A stretch of 64,000 nt of DNA from positions 226,818 to 290,817 of the forward strand of contig JBBRAX010000002.1 in NCBI GenBank assembly GCA_038206395.1. Reading direction: 5' to 3'. Position numbers and translations under genes: made by a program. The DNA is from JAGSPQ01 sp038206395 (GTDB taxonomy: Bacteria > Myxococcota > Myxococcia > Myxococcales > Myxococcaceae). This document shows positions 1 to 8,366 of this stretch, one piece after another. Under the pieces are notes generated by a model. The model saw only the letters and a list, made by a program, of their open reading frames with translations. It ran no database searches and had not been told where the DNA came from. The first letter of the stretch is position 1. Each line of letters opens with the position of its first letter.

Positions 1-375
1 TGCGTCGGTGATCGAGACAGGGAACTGGTTGTACGGCGTCGAGACGTCGACGGGGCGCGTGTAGGCCATGCGATACGGCAGTGACTTGTGGAAGTCAGCG
101 ATGAGCTTCACCTCGTTCTTCGACTTGTCGTACTTCACCTTCAAGCCAGCCTTCGCGTCGGGCTGGCACATCACGGGCTCTGCGACGAGGACCTCGCCCG
201 GCGCTCCCACGCCGCGCTGCATGTCGACCGTAAACGAGCCTTTGTCGGGCGGTGCGTAGACGTAGCGCTGCTCGATGTTGCTGCGACCCGATGCTTTTGG
301 CACCGGCACGATTGGAATCGTCTGGGCCAGCGCGGCCGAAGCGGCGACGCAGGCGACCAACGAGATGACTCTCAT
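1..375 (-). CDS. Secreted protein of unknown function, N-terminal part (runs off the window)
   Basis: This open frame reads leftward from an ATG at 375 and is still open at base 1, so only the first 125 residues are visible. It begins with a clear Sec signal peptide (MRVISLVACVAASAALAQ, cleavage likely after ALA-Q). The mature part is polar, with a beta-rich look and short runs such as YVYAPPDKGSFTVD and KYDKSKNEVKLIADF, and I recognise no family. Upstream of the ATG there is a good Shine-Dalgarno-like AAGGGGGT about 8 bases away, which decides the start. It faces away from the STAS-like gene at 735. Translation as a real protein is likely; function unknown. Confidence 0.6.
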   Translation of the reverse strand, partial: MRVISLVACVAASAALAQTIPIVPVPKASGRSNIEQRYVYAPPDKGSFTVDMQRGVGAPGEVLVAEPVMCQPDAKAGLKVKYDKSKNEVKLIADFHKSLPYRMAYTRPVDVSTPYNQFPVSITDA

Positions 376-734
376 GATGTGCTACCCCCTTGAATGCGTG
401 AGGCGACATGCCCCGCGCACAGCGGCTGGACTGCGACCCAGGCTGGCCCGAAGAGTCCCGCACGAAACATCTCGACCCGTGCGACCCACCCCTCTCCATC
501 AGAACGCGTTTGGCCGTTCTGCTCTGTGTCTGCCGCCGCGAAGACCACCCCGTTCTTCGGCCCACGTCAAATCGTTGACGCGAAACCAATGGATTCAAGG
601 CGATGCGCGGTCAGCCGAAAGCGCGCCGAATGTGGTTTTTCACCGCAAACGAACAACCCGCACTCCCGCATTGACAAATGGCGCGAACGGATTCTTGCCG
701 CAGCGGACGGCTGGCCGTATTCAGGGTGGCTTCC
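376..734. other. Divergent intergenic region with promoter signals
   Basis: This 359-base gap separates two divergent genes. I see no credible coding frame in it: the overlapping open frames have no family resemblance and run across both flanking genes. It is less GC-rich near 560-700 and holds a TTGACG (576 region), a perfect TTGACA at 671-676, and the better-spaced promoter annotated at 695-723. Confidence 0.5.
695..723 (+). promoter_or_regulatory. Candidate sigma-70-type promoter for the 735-1807 operon
   Basis: TTGCCG at 695-700 and TATTCA at 718-723 are separated by exactly 17 bases. The predicted transcript start near 730 lies just before the ATG at 735, so the leader would be very short. 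This is motif matching only. Confidence 0.4.
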
Positions 735-1133
735 ATGCCAGAGGTCGAAAAATACCGGGTCGAAGGAGCACGCCTCTGCGTGCGGTGGGTGGGGCTGCTC
801 GATCGCGAGGCGGTGCTTCGCGAGGCGGCGGTCGTCACGAAGTCGCTGACGCCATCCATCAAACAGGTGCTCGTCGATACGTCGGCGGTCACGGCGTGTC
901 CCGAAGCGGCGAAGGCCGAGCTGGTCGAGCTGCAGAGGACGCTAAGCCGCGGTGGCCGCCGCACGGCGTGGCTCGACGAGCGCGCGGTGTTCCGCGGCAT
1001 GGCGCTGTGGGTGATGCACCTGGCCAGTGATCCCGTCGGCAAGGCGGTGGCGACGATGCCGCAGGCCGAGGCGTGGCTGACCTCTAACGAGCAGCGCGAG
1101 AGCGTCGCGGCAAAACGGACGGTGATGCGATGA
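735..1133 (+). CDS. STAS/SpoIIAA-like small protein
   Basis: A 132-residue protein starting at the ATG at 735; an upstream in-frame start at 678 would add 19 low-quality residues and is not favoured. The pattern of a beta strand (VLVDTSAV, residues about 44-51), then helix, then RRTAWLDE and a C-terminal helix ending QAEAWL resembles the STAS-like fold of SpoIIAA-type proteins, which act in protein-protein switching rather than catalysis. No catalytic motif is seen. Its stop overlaps the start of the next gene (ATGA at 1130-1133), so the two are translationally coupled and probably work together. The family call rests on pattern resemblance and is moderate. Confidence 0.55.
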   Translation: MPEVEKYRVEGARLCVRWVGLLDREAVLREAAVVTKSLTPSIKQVLVDTSAVTACPEAAKAELVELQRTLSRGGRRTAWLDERAVFRGMALWVMHLASDPVGKAVATMPQAEAWLTSNEQRESVAAKRTVMR

Positions 1134-1807
1134 AGCCAGTCTTGTCGAAGCAGCGGAAGCTGAACGTCGTCGAGCGTTTCTTGATCTGGGTGATGCGGAA
1201 GTTTGCCGGCGTGACGCTGGGCTACGCGGTCAGCTTCGATGAAGAAATTATGCGGCAGCATGGCGTGACGGGCTTCTTCAAGTTCGCGCGGGCCACGTCC
1301 CAGGGCTACGCCGACCTCGAGAAGAAGTTCGGCAACGAGCTCGCCCACCTGCTCGCCGCCTTCTCGTCGTTCTTCAACGGCTGCGACTACTGCGCGTGGG
1401 GGCACCTCTACGCCACCAACCTCATCTACTTCGATCGCACCGATCAGCTGTACCCGATCGACGAGACCGAGGTTCGCGACTTGATGATGATGCGTGACCG
1501 CGAGGTGCTGGCCGAGCTCGAACGCCGGCTCGGCACGGTGGCGCCCGAGCACTTCCGGTTGCTCAAGCGCCAGCAGGAAGTCCGCTTCGCCGAAGGTCCC
1601 AGCAATGGTGAGGAAGACAGGCTGCTCGTGCGATCCATCGCGCTCTACGAGTGGGTCAACGAGTGCTCGATCGTTTCCGAATCGCCCGCACCGCCTCTCG
1701 ACGTCGTGGCCAAGAAGCACGACCTGATCGCCCGCTACAACGCGCGCCGGCAGCCTGAACGCGACGCCCGCGTCCACGCGCTCGCGAAGCAGAACGAGAA
1801 GGTCTGA
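1130..1807 (+). CDS. AhpD-like/carboxymuconolactone-decarboxylase-fold protein with CxxCxxxH motif
   Basis: A 225-residue cytosolic protein, translationally coupled to the STAS-like gene. The motif CDYCAWGH (Cys85, Cys88, His92) is the CxxCxxxH signature of AhpD-type alkylhydroperoxidase and related CMD-fold proteins, in which the two cysteines form a redox-active disulfide. It sits in a helical context (FSSFFNGCDYC), as in that family. The N-terminal 70 residues and the charged C-terminal 60 residues extend beyond the core. No lipoyl or peroxiredoxin partner is nearby; the only partner in the operon is the STAS-like protein. Redox activity is inferred from the motif, and the substrate is unknown. 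Confidence 0.6.
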   Translation: MKPVLSKQRKLNVVERFLIWVMRKFAGVTLGYAVSFDEEIMRQHGVTGFFKFARATSQGYADLEKKFGNELAHLLAAFSSFFNGCDYCAWGHLYATNLIYFDRTDQLYPIDETEVRDLMMMRDREVLAELERRLGTVAPEHFRLLKRQQEVRFAEGPSNGEEDRLLVRSIALYEWVNECSIVSESPAPPLDVVAKKHDLIARYNARRQPERDARVHALAKQNEKV

Positions 1808-1927
1808 GAGCCCGGTTGATCCGGAAGAGCCGCGCGCGACGTACCGCTGAAAGATGCGACGTTCGGGTCCCGCGCGCCGCCGGCAGGCGATCACGTGCTT
1901 TTGGGCGATGCCCATGCTTCGTCGGGC

Positions 1928-2983
1928 TCAGTCCACCACCCACATCGCGCCGAGTATCGCGGTCGCGCCGTAGGTCGTCCCGACCTTGCCGAAGTCGCCC
2001 TGCGCCACCAACGACAGCGTCAGCTTCACTGAATCCGTCAACTTGAACGCCGGCCGCAGCGCCACCACGTGGCTCAGGCCTTCACCCGCCGCGTAGACCC
2101 CAAACTGGTACGAGGCCTTCATCGACCAGCGCTTCCACCGGTACGCGACGAAGGGCTTCAGCGTCCCCAACAACGGAGCGATCGCCGACCCGCTTCCGAC
2201 CTCCACTGTCCGCCCCAGCACCGCCACCGAGAAGTAGCCGACCTTCGCCGGGTCGGTGTCGTAGAGGTACAGGGCGCCGTCGAGACCCACGTCGAGGTCG
2301 TCGCGAACCGTCGCCGTGTAGCTGGCGTTCAGCTGCACCTGCCAGAACTCGGAGTGCAGGCCGTCGTTCAAGAGGCTGCAAGCAGGGACGCCCGGGTTGT
2401 TCTGGCAGTAAGCGCTGAACGCTCGCCCGCGTGGCGTCGACGGCAGCTGGTACTGCTGAGTCAGGTCGTAGTGCAGCGCGTTCGCCTGCAGCAGAAACAG
2501 CGACGCGAAGGAAGAGAAGCTGCCGAGCCTCAAGCCCCCGCCTGCGGTGAAGCCGACGCTGCTGGTGCCGTTGAGGACGACGGCCTCGACGGCGCTGGTC
2601 TGCCCCGTCTGCTTGTTCGTGTACGGCACCGTGACGGCGCTGCGGATCTGCGCGGGGGGCGAGTAGCTGACGCTGAGCAGCGCTGAGAAATACGAGCCGA
2701 ACCACATCGCTCCACCAGAGAGCTGGAAGAGGTTGCCGCCGCTGGCGCTCACCCCCGCTGCGCGGGTAGCGAGATCGCGCCGGTAGCCGAGCGTCGCCCA
2801 CAGGGTCCAGTCGTCCGCCAGATCCAGCCCGCCGCCCGCCGTCACGCCCAGGCTCCCCACGCGCGGATTGTTCGAGGTCGCCGTCGTCGCGCTGCCGTCG
2901 ATCTCGACGCTGGCATCGTGCGCCGACGCAACCGTCGCCAGCAGCGCCGTCAAGAACGGAAACACGCGAGTCACCGCCGCCAC
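1928..2983 (-). CDS. Outer-membrane beta-barrel protein
   Basis: A 351-residue protein read leftward from a GTG at 2983. A signal peptide (VFPFLTALLATVASAH) is followed by repeated amphipathic strands alternating aromatic and small residues, such as WTLWATLGYRRDLA, YFSALLSVSYSP, FWQVQLNASYTATV and WSMKASYQFGVYA. This is the look of a transmembrane beta-barrel of the outer-membrane porin or assembly type. The last residues (AILGAMWVVD) are an atypical barrel end because they finish on Asp, not Phe/Trp. Substrate unknown. It diverges from the ATP-grasp cluster 52 bases away. An alternative start is the GTG four codons in. Confidence 0.65.
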   Translation of the reverse strand: MAAVTRVFPFLTALLATVASAHDASVEIDGSATTATSNNPRVGSLGVTAGGGLDLADDWTLWATLGYRRDLATRAAGVSASGGNLFQLSGGAMWFGSYFSALLSVSYSPPAQIRSAVTVPYTNKQTGQTSAVEAVVLNGTSSVGFTAGGGLRLGSFSSFASLFLLQANALHYDLTQQYQLPSTPRGRAFSAYCQNNPGVPACSLLNDGLHSEFWQVQLNASYTATVRDDLDVGLDGALYLYDTDPAKVGYFSVAVLGRTVEVGSGSAIAPLLGTLKPFVAYRWKRWSMKASYQFGVYAAGEGLSHVVALRPAFKLTDSVKLTLSLVAQGDFGKVGTTYGATAILGAMWVVD

Positions 2984-3023
2984 GATCGCCCATTTCGCGT
3001 CCTGAAGGGGGGCAGGTTTGGCT

Positions 3024-3029
3024 TATAGA
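3024..3029 (+). promoter_or_regulatory. -10-like box TATAGA, leaderless spacing
   Basis: TATAGA ends 6 bases before the ATG at 3036, so transcription would be expected to start at the start codon. No Shine-Dalgarno precedes this ATG. No convincing -35 box is seen. Confidence 0.4.
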
Positions 3030-3035
3030 AGCGCG

Positions 3036-4259
3036 ATGCACGTCGTGTTCATCGAGCCTCGCTTCCCTGCCAACCAGCGCCACTTCGTTCGCGCGCTGAA
3101 GGAAGTCGGCGCCACCGTCACCGCCATCGGCGAAGGCAGCAAAGAATCGCTGTCGGGCGAGCTCAAGGGCCAGCTGACCCACTATGAGCAGGTCGACTCA
3201 GTGGTGAACGAAGAAGCGGTGCTGAAAGCCGCCCGCTTCATTCACGGCCGGCACCGCATCGACCGCATCGAAGCCGTGGTCGAGGCCCACATCATGCCGA
3301 CCGCGCACGTGCGCGACGCGCTGGGCATCCGCGGTACGTCAGCGAAGTCGGCCTGGCTGTGCCGCGACAAGCCGTCGATGAAAGAGCTGCTGCGCAAGGG
3401 CGGCATTCCCTGCGCGCAGTCGACCGCCGCGTCGTCGGTGGAAGAGATCATCGCCTTCGCGAAAGAGGTTGGCTTCCCGCTGATCTTGAAGCCGCGCGAT
3501 GGCGCGGGCGCGGCGGGCACTTCGCGCATCACGTCGATGGCCGAGATCCCCGGCGCGGCGAAGGCGCTGGGCGTCGACCAGGGCCGTTCGTGCGCGGTCG
3601 AAGAGTTCATCGAAGGGCACGAAGGCTTCTACGACACGATTTCCGTCAACGGCCGCGTCGTCCACGACTTCGCGACGCACTATTACCCGAACGTGCTCGA
3701 GGCGATGCGGACACGGTGGATTTCCCCCCAGTTCATCACCACCAACCGCATCGATTCCGCTCCCGCCTACGAGGAGGTGCGCGCGATGGGCCAGAAGGTC
3801 ATCCAGTTGCTCGACCTCGGCACCACCGCGACGCACATGGAATGGTTCTCGGGGCCGAAGGGCCTGAAGTTTTCAGAGATCGGCTGCCGGCCTCCCGGCG
3901 TGCGCGCGTGGGATCTCTACAACGTCGCCAACGACGTCGACCTCTACCGCGAGTGGGCGATGGCGCTGGTTCATCACCGGCCGGGCGCAAAGCTGTCGCG
4001 GCGGTTCGCGACCGGCATCATCGCGCTGCGTCCCGAGTGCGACGGCCACATCACCGGCTACGACGGCCTGGGCCGCATCGAGCAGGCGTTCGGCAACTGG
4101 ATGATCGACGCGCACCTGCCGCCAGCAGGCACCCCGACGCAGGGCGTCTCGGCCGGCTACATGGCGAACGCGTGGATGCGCTTCAAGCACCCGGACTACG
4201 ACGAGCTGCGCCGCATGCTGGATGCCGTGGGTCAGACGGTGAAGGTTCGCGCGCGATGA
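3036..4259 (+). CDS. ATP-grasp ligase 1 (carboxylate-amine ligase type)
   Basis: A 407-residue ATP-grasp enzyme. Residues 1-110 form the N-terminal alpha/beta lobe (MHVVFIEPRFP). The ATP-binding glycine-rich strand-loop LILKPRDGAGAAGT holds Lys152. EEFIEGHE (189-196) is the adenine/ribose-binding segment, and THMEWF (266-271) with FSEIGCRPPG (Glu281) forms the metal-binding end. Enzymes of this family join a carboxylate to an amine through an acyl-phosphate, using ATP. The ATG at 3036 is chosen because two paralogues in the cluster begin with the same strand. It heads the run of genes 3036-8325, and its stop overlaps the next start by 4 bases. Substrates cannot be read from the sequence. Confidence 0.85.
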   Translation: MHVVFIEPRFPANQRHFVRALKEVGATVTAIGEGSKESLSGELKGQLTHYEQVDSVVNEEAVLKAARFIHGRHRIDRIEAVVEAHIMPTAHVRDALGIRGTSAKSAWLCRDKPSMKELLRKGGIPCAQSTAASSVEEIIAFAKEVGFPLILKPRDGAGAAGTSRITSMAEIPGAAKALGVDQGRSCAVEEFIEGHEGFYDTISVNGRVVHDFATHYYPNVLEAMRTRWISPQFITTNRIDSAPAYEEVRAMGQKVIQLLDLGTTATHMEWFSGPKGLKFSEIGCRPPGVRAWDLYNVANDVDLYREWAMALVHHRPGAKLSRRFATGIIALRPECDGHITGYDGLGRIEQAFGNWMIDAHLPPAGTPTQGVSAGYMANAWMRFKHPDYDELRRMLDAVGQTVKVRAR

Positions 4260-5182
4260 AAGGAGCATTGCTGGGCCCCCAACACGTCGTGTCGTCGGTG
4301 AAGACGGTGGTGCAGGCGCTGGCGCTGGATGCGCGGGTCGCGCTGGTCACGGCCGGCTGGCAGGAACGCGAAGACCAGGACGCCGAGCTTCACGAGCTGT
4401 TGGGCAAGAAGACGTTGAACCTGAACCTCTACAAGCGCGGCGAGCAGGTGTTCACCAGCGACCTGGAGTACCGGAAGCTTCACCGCGCCAAGCAGGATCA
4501 CCTGCGCCAGCGGCAGGAATACTACCGGTACCGCATCAACCGCTTCGGTGACGCAGCGCTCGACATCGCTCGGCTTGCGGCGGGCAGCGCGTACGAGGAA
4601 GACGAAGCGCGCGTCTCGATCGAGAGCATTCGCAACTGCGACCTGGCGCACTTGAAGCACTGCCGCGAAGCGCGCGAAGAGTTCGAGCACCTGGCGAAGC
4701 AGAACGAGCGGGAATCGATCGCGAAGCACCGCGAGGAAATCGCCAACATTCTTCGCAGCACGAAGGTGCTCGTCATCGCGGGCGGCCACGTCGCCGTGCT
4801 GTTGAATCGCCTGCGTATGTTCGGCATCGCCGAGCTGCTCGACAACCAGATTCTCATCGCCTGGTCCGGCGGAGCGATGGTCACCGGCGAACAGGTCGTC
4901 CTCTTTCACGAGAGCCCTCCGCAGGGCCGCGGCGTGAGCGAGGTGATGGACGAAGGCCTCGGGCTTCACCACGGCATTCTTCCGCTGCCGAACCCGAAGA
5001 TGCGCCTTCAGCTCGACAACCCGCTGCGGGTCGGCTGGCTCGCGCGCCGCAACGTCCCCAACCGGTGCATCGCCTTCGATCACGGCGAGTACGTGATGTT
5101 CGACAAGAAGAAGTGGTTCGGGGCGGTGGGCACGCAGTGGCTCAAGGCCGACGGCACGGTAACGCCCGTGTGGACGTCATGA
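4256..5182 (+). CDS. Peptidase S51/cyanophycinase-like protein with helical insertion
   Basis: A 308-residue protein starting at the ATG at 4256, overlapping ATP-grasp 1 by 4 bases. Segments match the S51 (PepE/cyanophycinase) class-I-glutaminase-like fold in order: LVTAGWQERE (about 30-39), the glycine-rich IAGGHVAVLLNRL (174-186), then the nucleophile elbow IAWSGGAMVTGE with Ser204, followed by GLHHG with His239. In the family this serine and histidine hydrolyse dipeptides with an N-terminal Asp or beta-Asp-Arg. Residues about 45-165 are a long charged helical stretch, much larger than in PepE and probably an inserted domain. The third catalytic residue is not obvious (Asp275 or Glu278 are candidates). 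Its neighbours, amide ligases, support a peptide or amide substrate. Confidence 0.6.
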   Translation: MKGALLGPQHVVSSVKTVVQALALDARVALVTAGWQEREDQDAELHELLGKKTLNLNLYKRGEQVFTSDLEYRKLHRAKQDHLRQRQEYYRYRINRFGDAALDIARLAAGSAYEEDEARVSIESIRNCDLAHLKHCREAREEFEHLAKQNERESIAKHREEIANILRSTKVLVIAGGHVAVLLNRLRMFGIAELLDNQILIAWSGGAMVTGEQVVLFHESPPQGRGVSEVMDEGLGLHHGILPLPNPKMRLQLDNPLRVGWLARRNVPNRCIAFDHGEYVMFDKKKWFGAVGTQWLKADGTVTPVWTS

Positions 5183-6315
5183 CGCTCGCCGTCGACACGC
5201 TCAAAGCCAGCAAGCCCGACCGCGCGGCGATTGACGCGTTCATGAAAGGTCGCGTCTTCCCGATCGTCGAGGGCGGCAAGGTCACGTTCGTCTTTCGCGG
5301 CAACGCCGAAGCGGTGCACCTCAAGAGCTGGGTCTACGGCCTGCCCAACTCACAGAACCTGCACCGCATCGACAACACCGACTTCTGGCACCTGACCCTC
5401 GACATCCCGCCGCGATCGCGCGTCGAGTACAAGCTCGAGGTCGTCCTCGAGGGTAAGGGCCACTGGATCGAGGATCCGCTGAACCCGTTTCGCGCGCGAG
5501 ATCCTTTCGGCGCGAACTCGGTGGCGCACGGTGAAGGCTACGAGGTGCCCGAGTGGGCCAACCCCGACCCCGAAGCGCGCGCCGGCGCAATGGAAGACTG
5601 GGTGGTGAAGAGCACCGTCTTCAACGAGGTTCGCCACCTCAACGTCTACCTGCCCGCGCGGTACCGGAAGACGCGGCGCTACCCGCTGCTCTTCGTGCAC
5701 GATGGCCACGACTACATGCGGTTCGCGAACCTGAAGATCGTGCTCGACAACCTGATTCACCGGCTCGAGATCCCCCAGATGATCGTCGCCTTCAGCAGCT
5801 CACCCAACCGCCTGGGCGAGTACGCCGACGACCCACGCCACGCGAAGTTCGTCACCGAGGAAGTGATTCCCGACCTCGAGGCGCGACTCCCATTGATCGG
5901 CACTTCGCGCACCCGCGCGCTGATGGGCGCAAGCTTCGGAGCGGTCGCTTCGCTCACCACCGCCTGCCGTTACCCCGGGTTCTACGGGCGGCTGCTGCTG
6001 CAGTCGGGAAGCTTCGCCTTCAACGACATCGGCACCCAGAACAAGCGCGGGCCGCTGTTCGAACCGATCATCTCTTTCATGAACACGTTCCGCGCCGCGC
6101 CAGTGCTGATGGCGGAAAAGATGTTCGTCAGCTGCGGCATGCACGAGTCGCTGATCTACGAAAACCGATCGCTGGTGCCGATGCTGCAAGCGACCGGCAT
6201 CGAGCTCAAGTACGTCGAGGCGCGCGATGGTCACAACTGGGAAAACTGGCGCGATCGCCTGCGTGAAGGGCTGTCGTGGCTTTTCCCGGGTCCACTGATG
6301 ATGGTCTACGAATGA
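5179..6315 (+). CDS. Esterase D/enterochelin-esterase-like hydrolase with N-terminal beta domain
   Basis: A 378-residue alpha/beta hydrolase starting at the ATG at 5179 (4-base overlap with the S51-like gene). Residues about 25-115 form a beta-sandwich of the type found in front of enterochelin esterases and related proteins (VTFVFRGNAEAVHL, WHLTLDIPP, EYKLEV). The catalytic domain has LLFVHDGHDYM, the nucleophile elbow MGASFGA (Ser252), and a His in RDGHNWENW near residue 356. This is the architecture of Fes/esterase D enzymes, which cleave ester or sometimes amide bonds of small siderophore-like or acyl compounds. No signal peptide, so cytosolic. Its position between ligases suggests the substrate is the product of the cluster. 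Confidence 0.75.
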   Translation: MTLAVDTLKASKPDRAAIDAFMKGRVFPIVEGGKVTFVFRGNAEAVHLKSWVYGLPNSQNLHRIDNTDFWHLTLDIPPRSRVEYKLEVVLEGKGHWIEDPLNPFRARDPFGANSVAHGEGYEVPEWANPDPEARAGAMEDWVVKSTVFNEVRHLNVYLPARYRKTRRYPLLFVHDGHDYMRFANLKIVLDNLIHRLEIPQMIVAFSSSPNRLGEYADDPRHAKFVTEEVIPDLEARLPLIGTSRTRALMGASFGAVASLTTACRYPGFYGRLLLQSGSFAFNDIGTQNKRGPLFEPIISFMNTFRAAPVLMAEKMFVSCGMHESLIYENRSLVPMLQATGIELKYVEARDGHNWENWRDRLREGLSWLFPGPLMMVYE

Positions 6316-6337
6316 AGTCTTCAAGGGGGCATTGAAC

Positions 6338-7594
6338 GTGGCGTCTGTCACTCGAAACATCGGCCTGTCGCTGGGCGCCGACATCTGTTGGCCCATCTGC
6401 TTCGAAGAGATCATGAAGCGGCTGAAGCTGCGCATTCCGTGGAAGGGAGACACCGTCGACTTCAAGGTCGAGCGCGTCACCATCGAGCCCTTCGCGATGA
6501 AGCAGGCGGTAAAGTACGACGTCGTCGTCGACCGCCTCACCCACTGGTACGGCTCGACCCGCGAGTGGATCAAGAAGGGCGTGTTGATGGACGGGCTCTA
6601 CGTCTTCAACAACCCGTGGGCCGTGCAGTCGATGGAAAAGCACACCAGCTACGCCGCGATGACGGCGCTGGGCATGCCGATTCCCGAGACGTGGATGGTG
6701 CCCCCGAAGTCGTACGAAGAGCTGCCCGACCTCAAGGTGACGCTGCGCCAGTACGCGAAGCTGTTCGACCTCGGCGAGGTCGGCAGGAAGATAGGCTACC
6801 CGATGTTCATGAAGCCGTACGACGGCGGCGGGTGGAAGGGCGTCAGCCGGATCAAGGACGAGGCGGCGCTGCGCAAGGCCTACGAAGAATCGGGCAAGGC
6901 GCTGATGCATCTGCAGAAGGCCGTCGAGCCGTATGACCGCTTCGTGCGCACCATCGGCTTCGGGCCGCAGACGACCTCGGTGCTCTACGACCCCGACGCG
7001 CCGCTGCACGACCGCTACACGATGCAGCGCAACTTCGTCTCGGACGCTGACTTGAAGGTCCTTCGCGACACGACCCTGACCATCAACGCGTTCTTCGGTT
7101 GGGAGTTCAACTCGTGCGAGGCGCTTCGCAAGGAGGGCGTCTGGTACCCGATCGACTTTGCCAACCCGTGCCCCGACTCGCAGGTGACCTCGCTGCACTA
7201 CCACTTCCCGTGGATGGTGAAGGCGTACCTGAAGTGGTCGATTTACTGCGCCACCACCAAGCGGAAGATGCGCAAGGCGTTCGACTGGGAACCCTTCTAC
7301 GACATCGCGCGGTTGCCCCTGCCCTACGCCGAGAAGCTCGACCGTTACGGCGAGCTCGCGCGCCAGCGGCTCGAGGCCGATCAGTTCGAAGAGTTCGCCG
7401 GCACGCACCTGGCCAACGTCGACGAGGTCGCGTGGGAATTCTTTGCGACCGACGCGGCGAAGGAAGCGATTCGCAAGAAGGTGACCGCGCTGTTCCCCGC
7501 CCACGAGGTCGAGCCCTTCACCGAGCTCTTCTTCAAGCGGATCCAGGCGTGGCGCGCTGACCAGGAAACCCCGAAAGCGGCGGTGAAGAAGTGA
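6338..7594 (+). CDS. ATP-grasp ligase 2 (divergent from the other three)
   Basis: A 418-residue protein. The GTG at 6338 is preferred over the TTG at 6332 because AAGGGGG at 6323-6329 lies 8 bases before the GTG. The ATP-grasp signature is MFMKPYDGGGWKGVSRI (about residues 158-174), followed by a long Tyr/Trp-rich C-terminal half (FANPCPDSQVTSLHYHFP) and a charged tail. It does not share the N-terminal strand or THMEWF motif of the other three ligases, so it is a different branch and probably acts on a different substrate. It lies 22 bases after esterase 1, and its stop overlaps esterase 2. No partner carrier protein is present. Ligase chemistry is likely; substrates unknown. Confidence 0.75.
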   Translation: MASVTRNIGLSLGADICWPICFEEIMKRLKLRIPWKGDTVDFKVERVTIEPFAMKQAVKYDVVVDRLTHWYGSTREWIKKGVLMDGLYVFNNPWAVQSMEKHTSYAAMTALGMPIPETWMVPPKSYEELPDLKVTLRQYAKLFDLGEVGRKIGYPMFMKPYDGGGWKGVSRIKDEAALRKAYEESGKALMHLQKAVEPYDRFVRTIGFGPQTTSVLYDPDAPLHDRYTMQRNFVSDADLKVLRDTTLTINAFFGWEFNSCEALRKEGVWYPIDFANPCPDSQVTSLHYHFPWMVKAYLKWSIYCATTKRKMRKAFDWEPFYDIARLPLPYAEKLDRYGELARQRLEADQFEEFAGTHLANVDEVAWEFFATDAAKEAIRKKVTALFPAHEVEPFTELFFKRIQAWRADQETPKAAVKK

Positions 7595-8325
7595 AGATGA
7601 CCGGACGATGGTTCTCGAAGCGTCTGCAGCGCGAGGCGACCCTGGCGCGCTGGGGCCACTTCGGCACGCCGGTGCTGCTGTTCCCCACGGCCGGCGGCGA
7701 CGCGGAAGAGGTGGAAAGGTTCCTGATGATGCAGGTGCTCGCTCCGTTCATCGAGGCGGGGAAGATCAAGGTCTACTCTTGCGACAGCGTCGCCGGCCGC
7801 GCGATGGTCGAACAGGAAGGCTCGCCGCAACACCGGCAGTGGCTCTTGAACCAGTTTCACCAGTACGTGAGGCACGAGGTGGTGCCCGCGATTCGCAAGG
7901 ACTGCGGCAACCCGGGCATCGAGATCGTCTCGGCCGGGGCCTCGATCGGAGCCTTCCACGCCGTCGCCGCCGTCTGCCGCTTTCCCGACGTCTTCAGCAA
8001 GGCGATCGCCATGTCGGGCACCTACGACCTGCGCCGCTTCTTCGGCACCGACCACTTCGTCGACGACTACTGGGTCTCGTCCCCTGTTCATTTCGTCCCC
8101 ACCCTGGCAGGGCCGCACCTCGAGAAGCTGCGCACCTGCTTCATCCTGATGGCCTCGGGAGAAGGAAAAGCCGAAGACATTTCAGAGTCCTGGGCGATGG
8201 CCCGGGCCCTCGGAAGGCAAGGAATCCCGAACCGGGTCGACAGCTGGGGCAAGGAAACGCCCCATGACTGGGTGACCTGGCGGGCGATGCTGCCGAAGTA
8301 CGTGCAGGAACTCCTCGTCCGCTGA
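7591..8325 (+). CDS. Esterase-family alpha/beta hydrolase 2
   Basis: A 244-residue hydrolase with the start GTG overlapping the preceding stop (GTGA); an ATG two codons later is possible. It is a bare catalytic domain: GTPVLLFPTAGGDAEEVE, then SAGASIGAF with nucleophile Ser118, then a late His in ETPHDWVTW. It is the single-domain counterpart of the first esterase and belongs to the same esterase-D-like superfamily, but without the beta domain. No signal peptide. It is part of the translationally coupled run, which ties it to ATP-grasp 2. Substrate unknown. Confidence 0.75.
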   Translation: MKMTGRWFSKRLQREATLARWGHFGTPVLLFPTAGGDAEEVERFLMMQVLAPFIEAGKIKVYSCDSVAGRAMVEQEGSPQHRQWLLNQFHQYVRHEVVPAIRKDCGNPGIEIVSAGASIGAFHAVAAVCRFPDVFSKAIAMSGTYDLRRFFGTDHFVDDYWVSSPVHFVPTLAGPHLEKLRTCFILMASGEGKAEDISESWAMARALGRQGIPNRVDSWGKETPHDWVTWRAMLPKYVQELLVR

Positions 8326-8366
8326 GTCCCGCATTCGTGCTTTGATCTTCCGTTCAGGGGGTCGTT

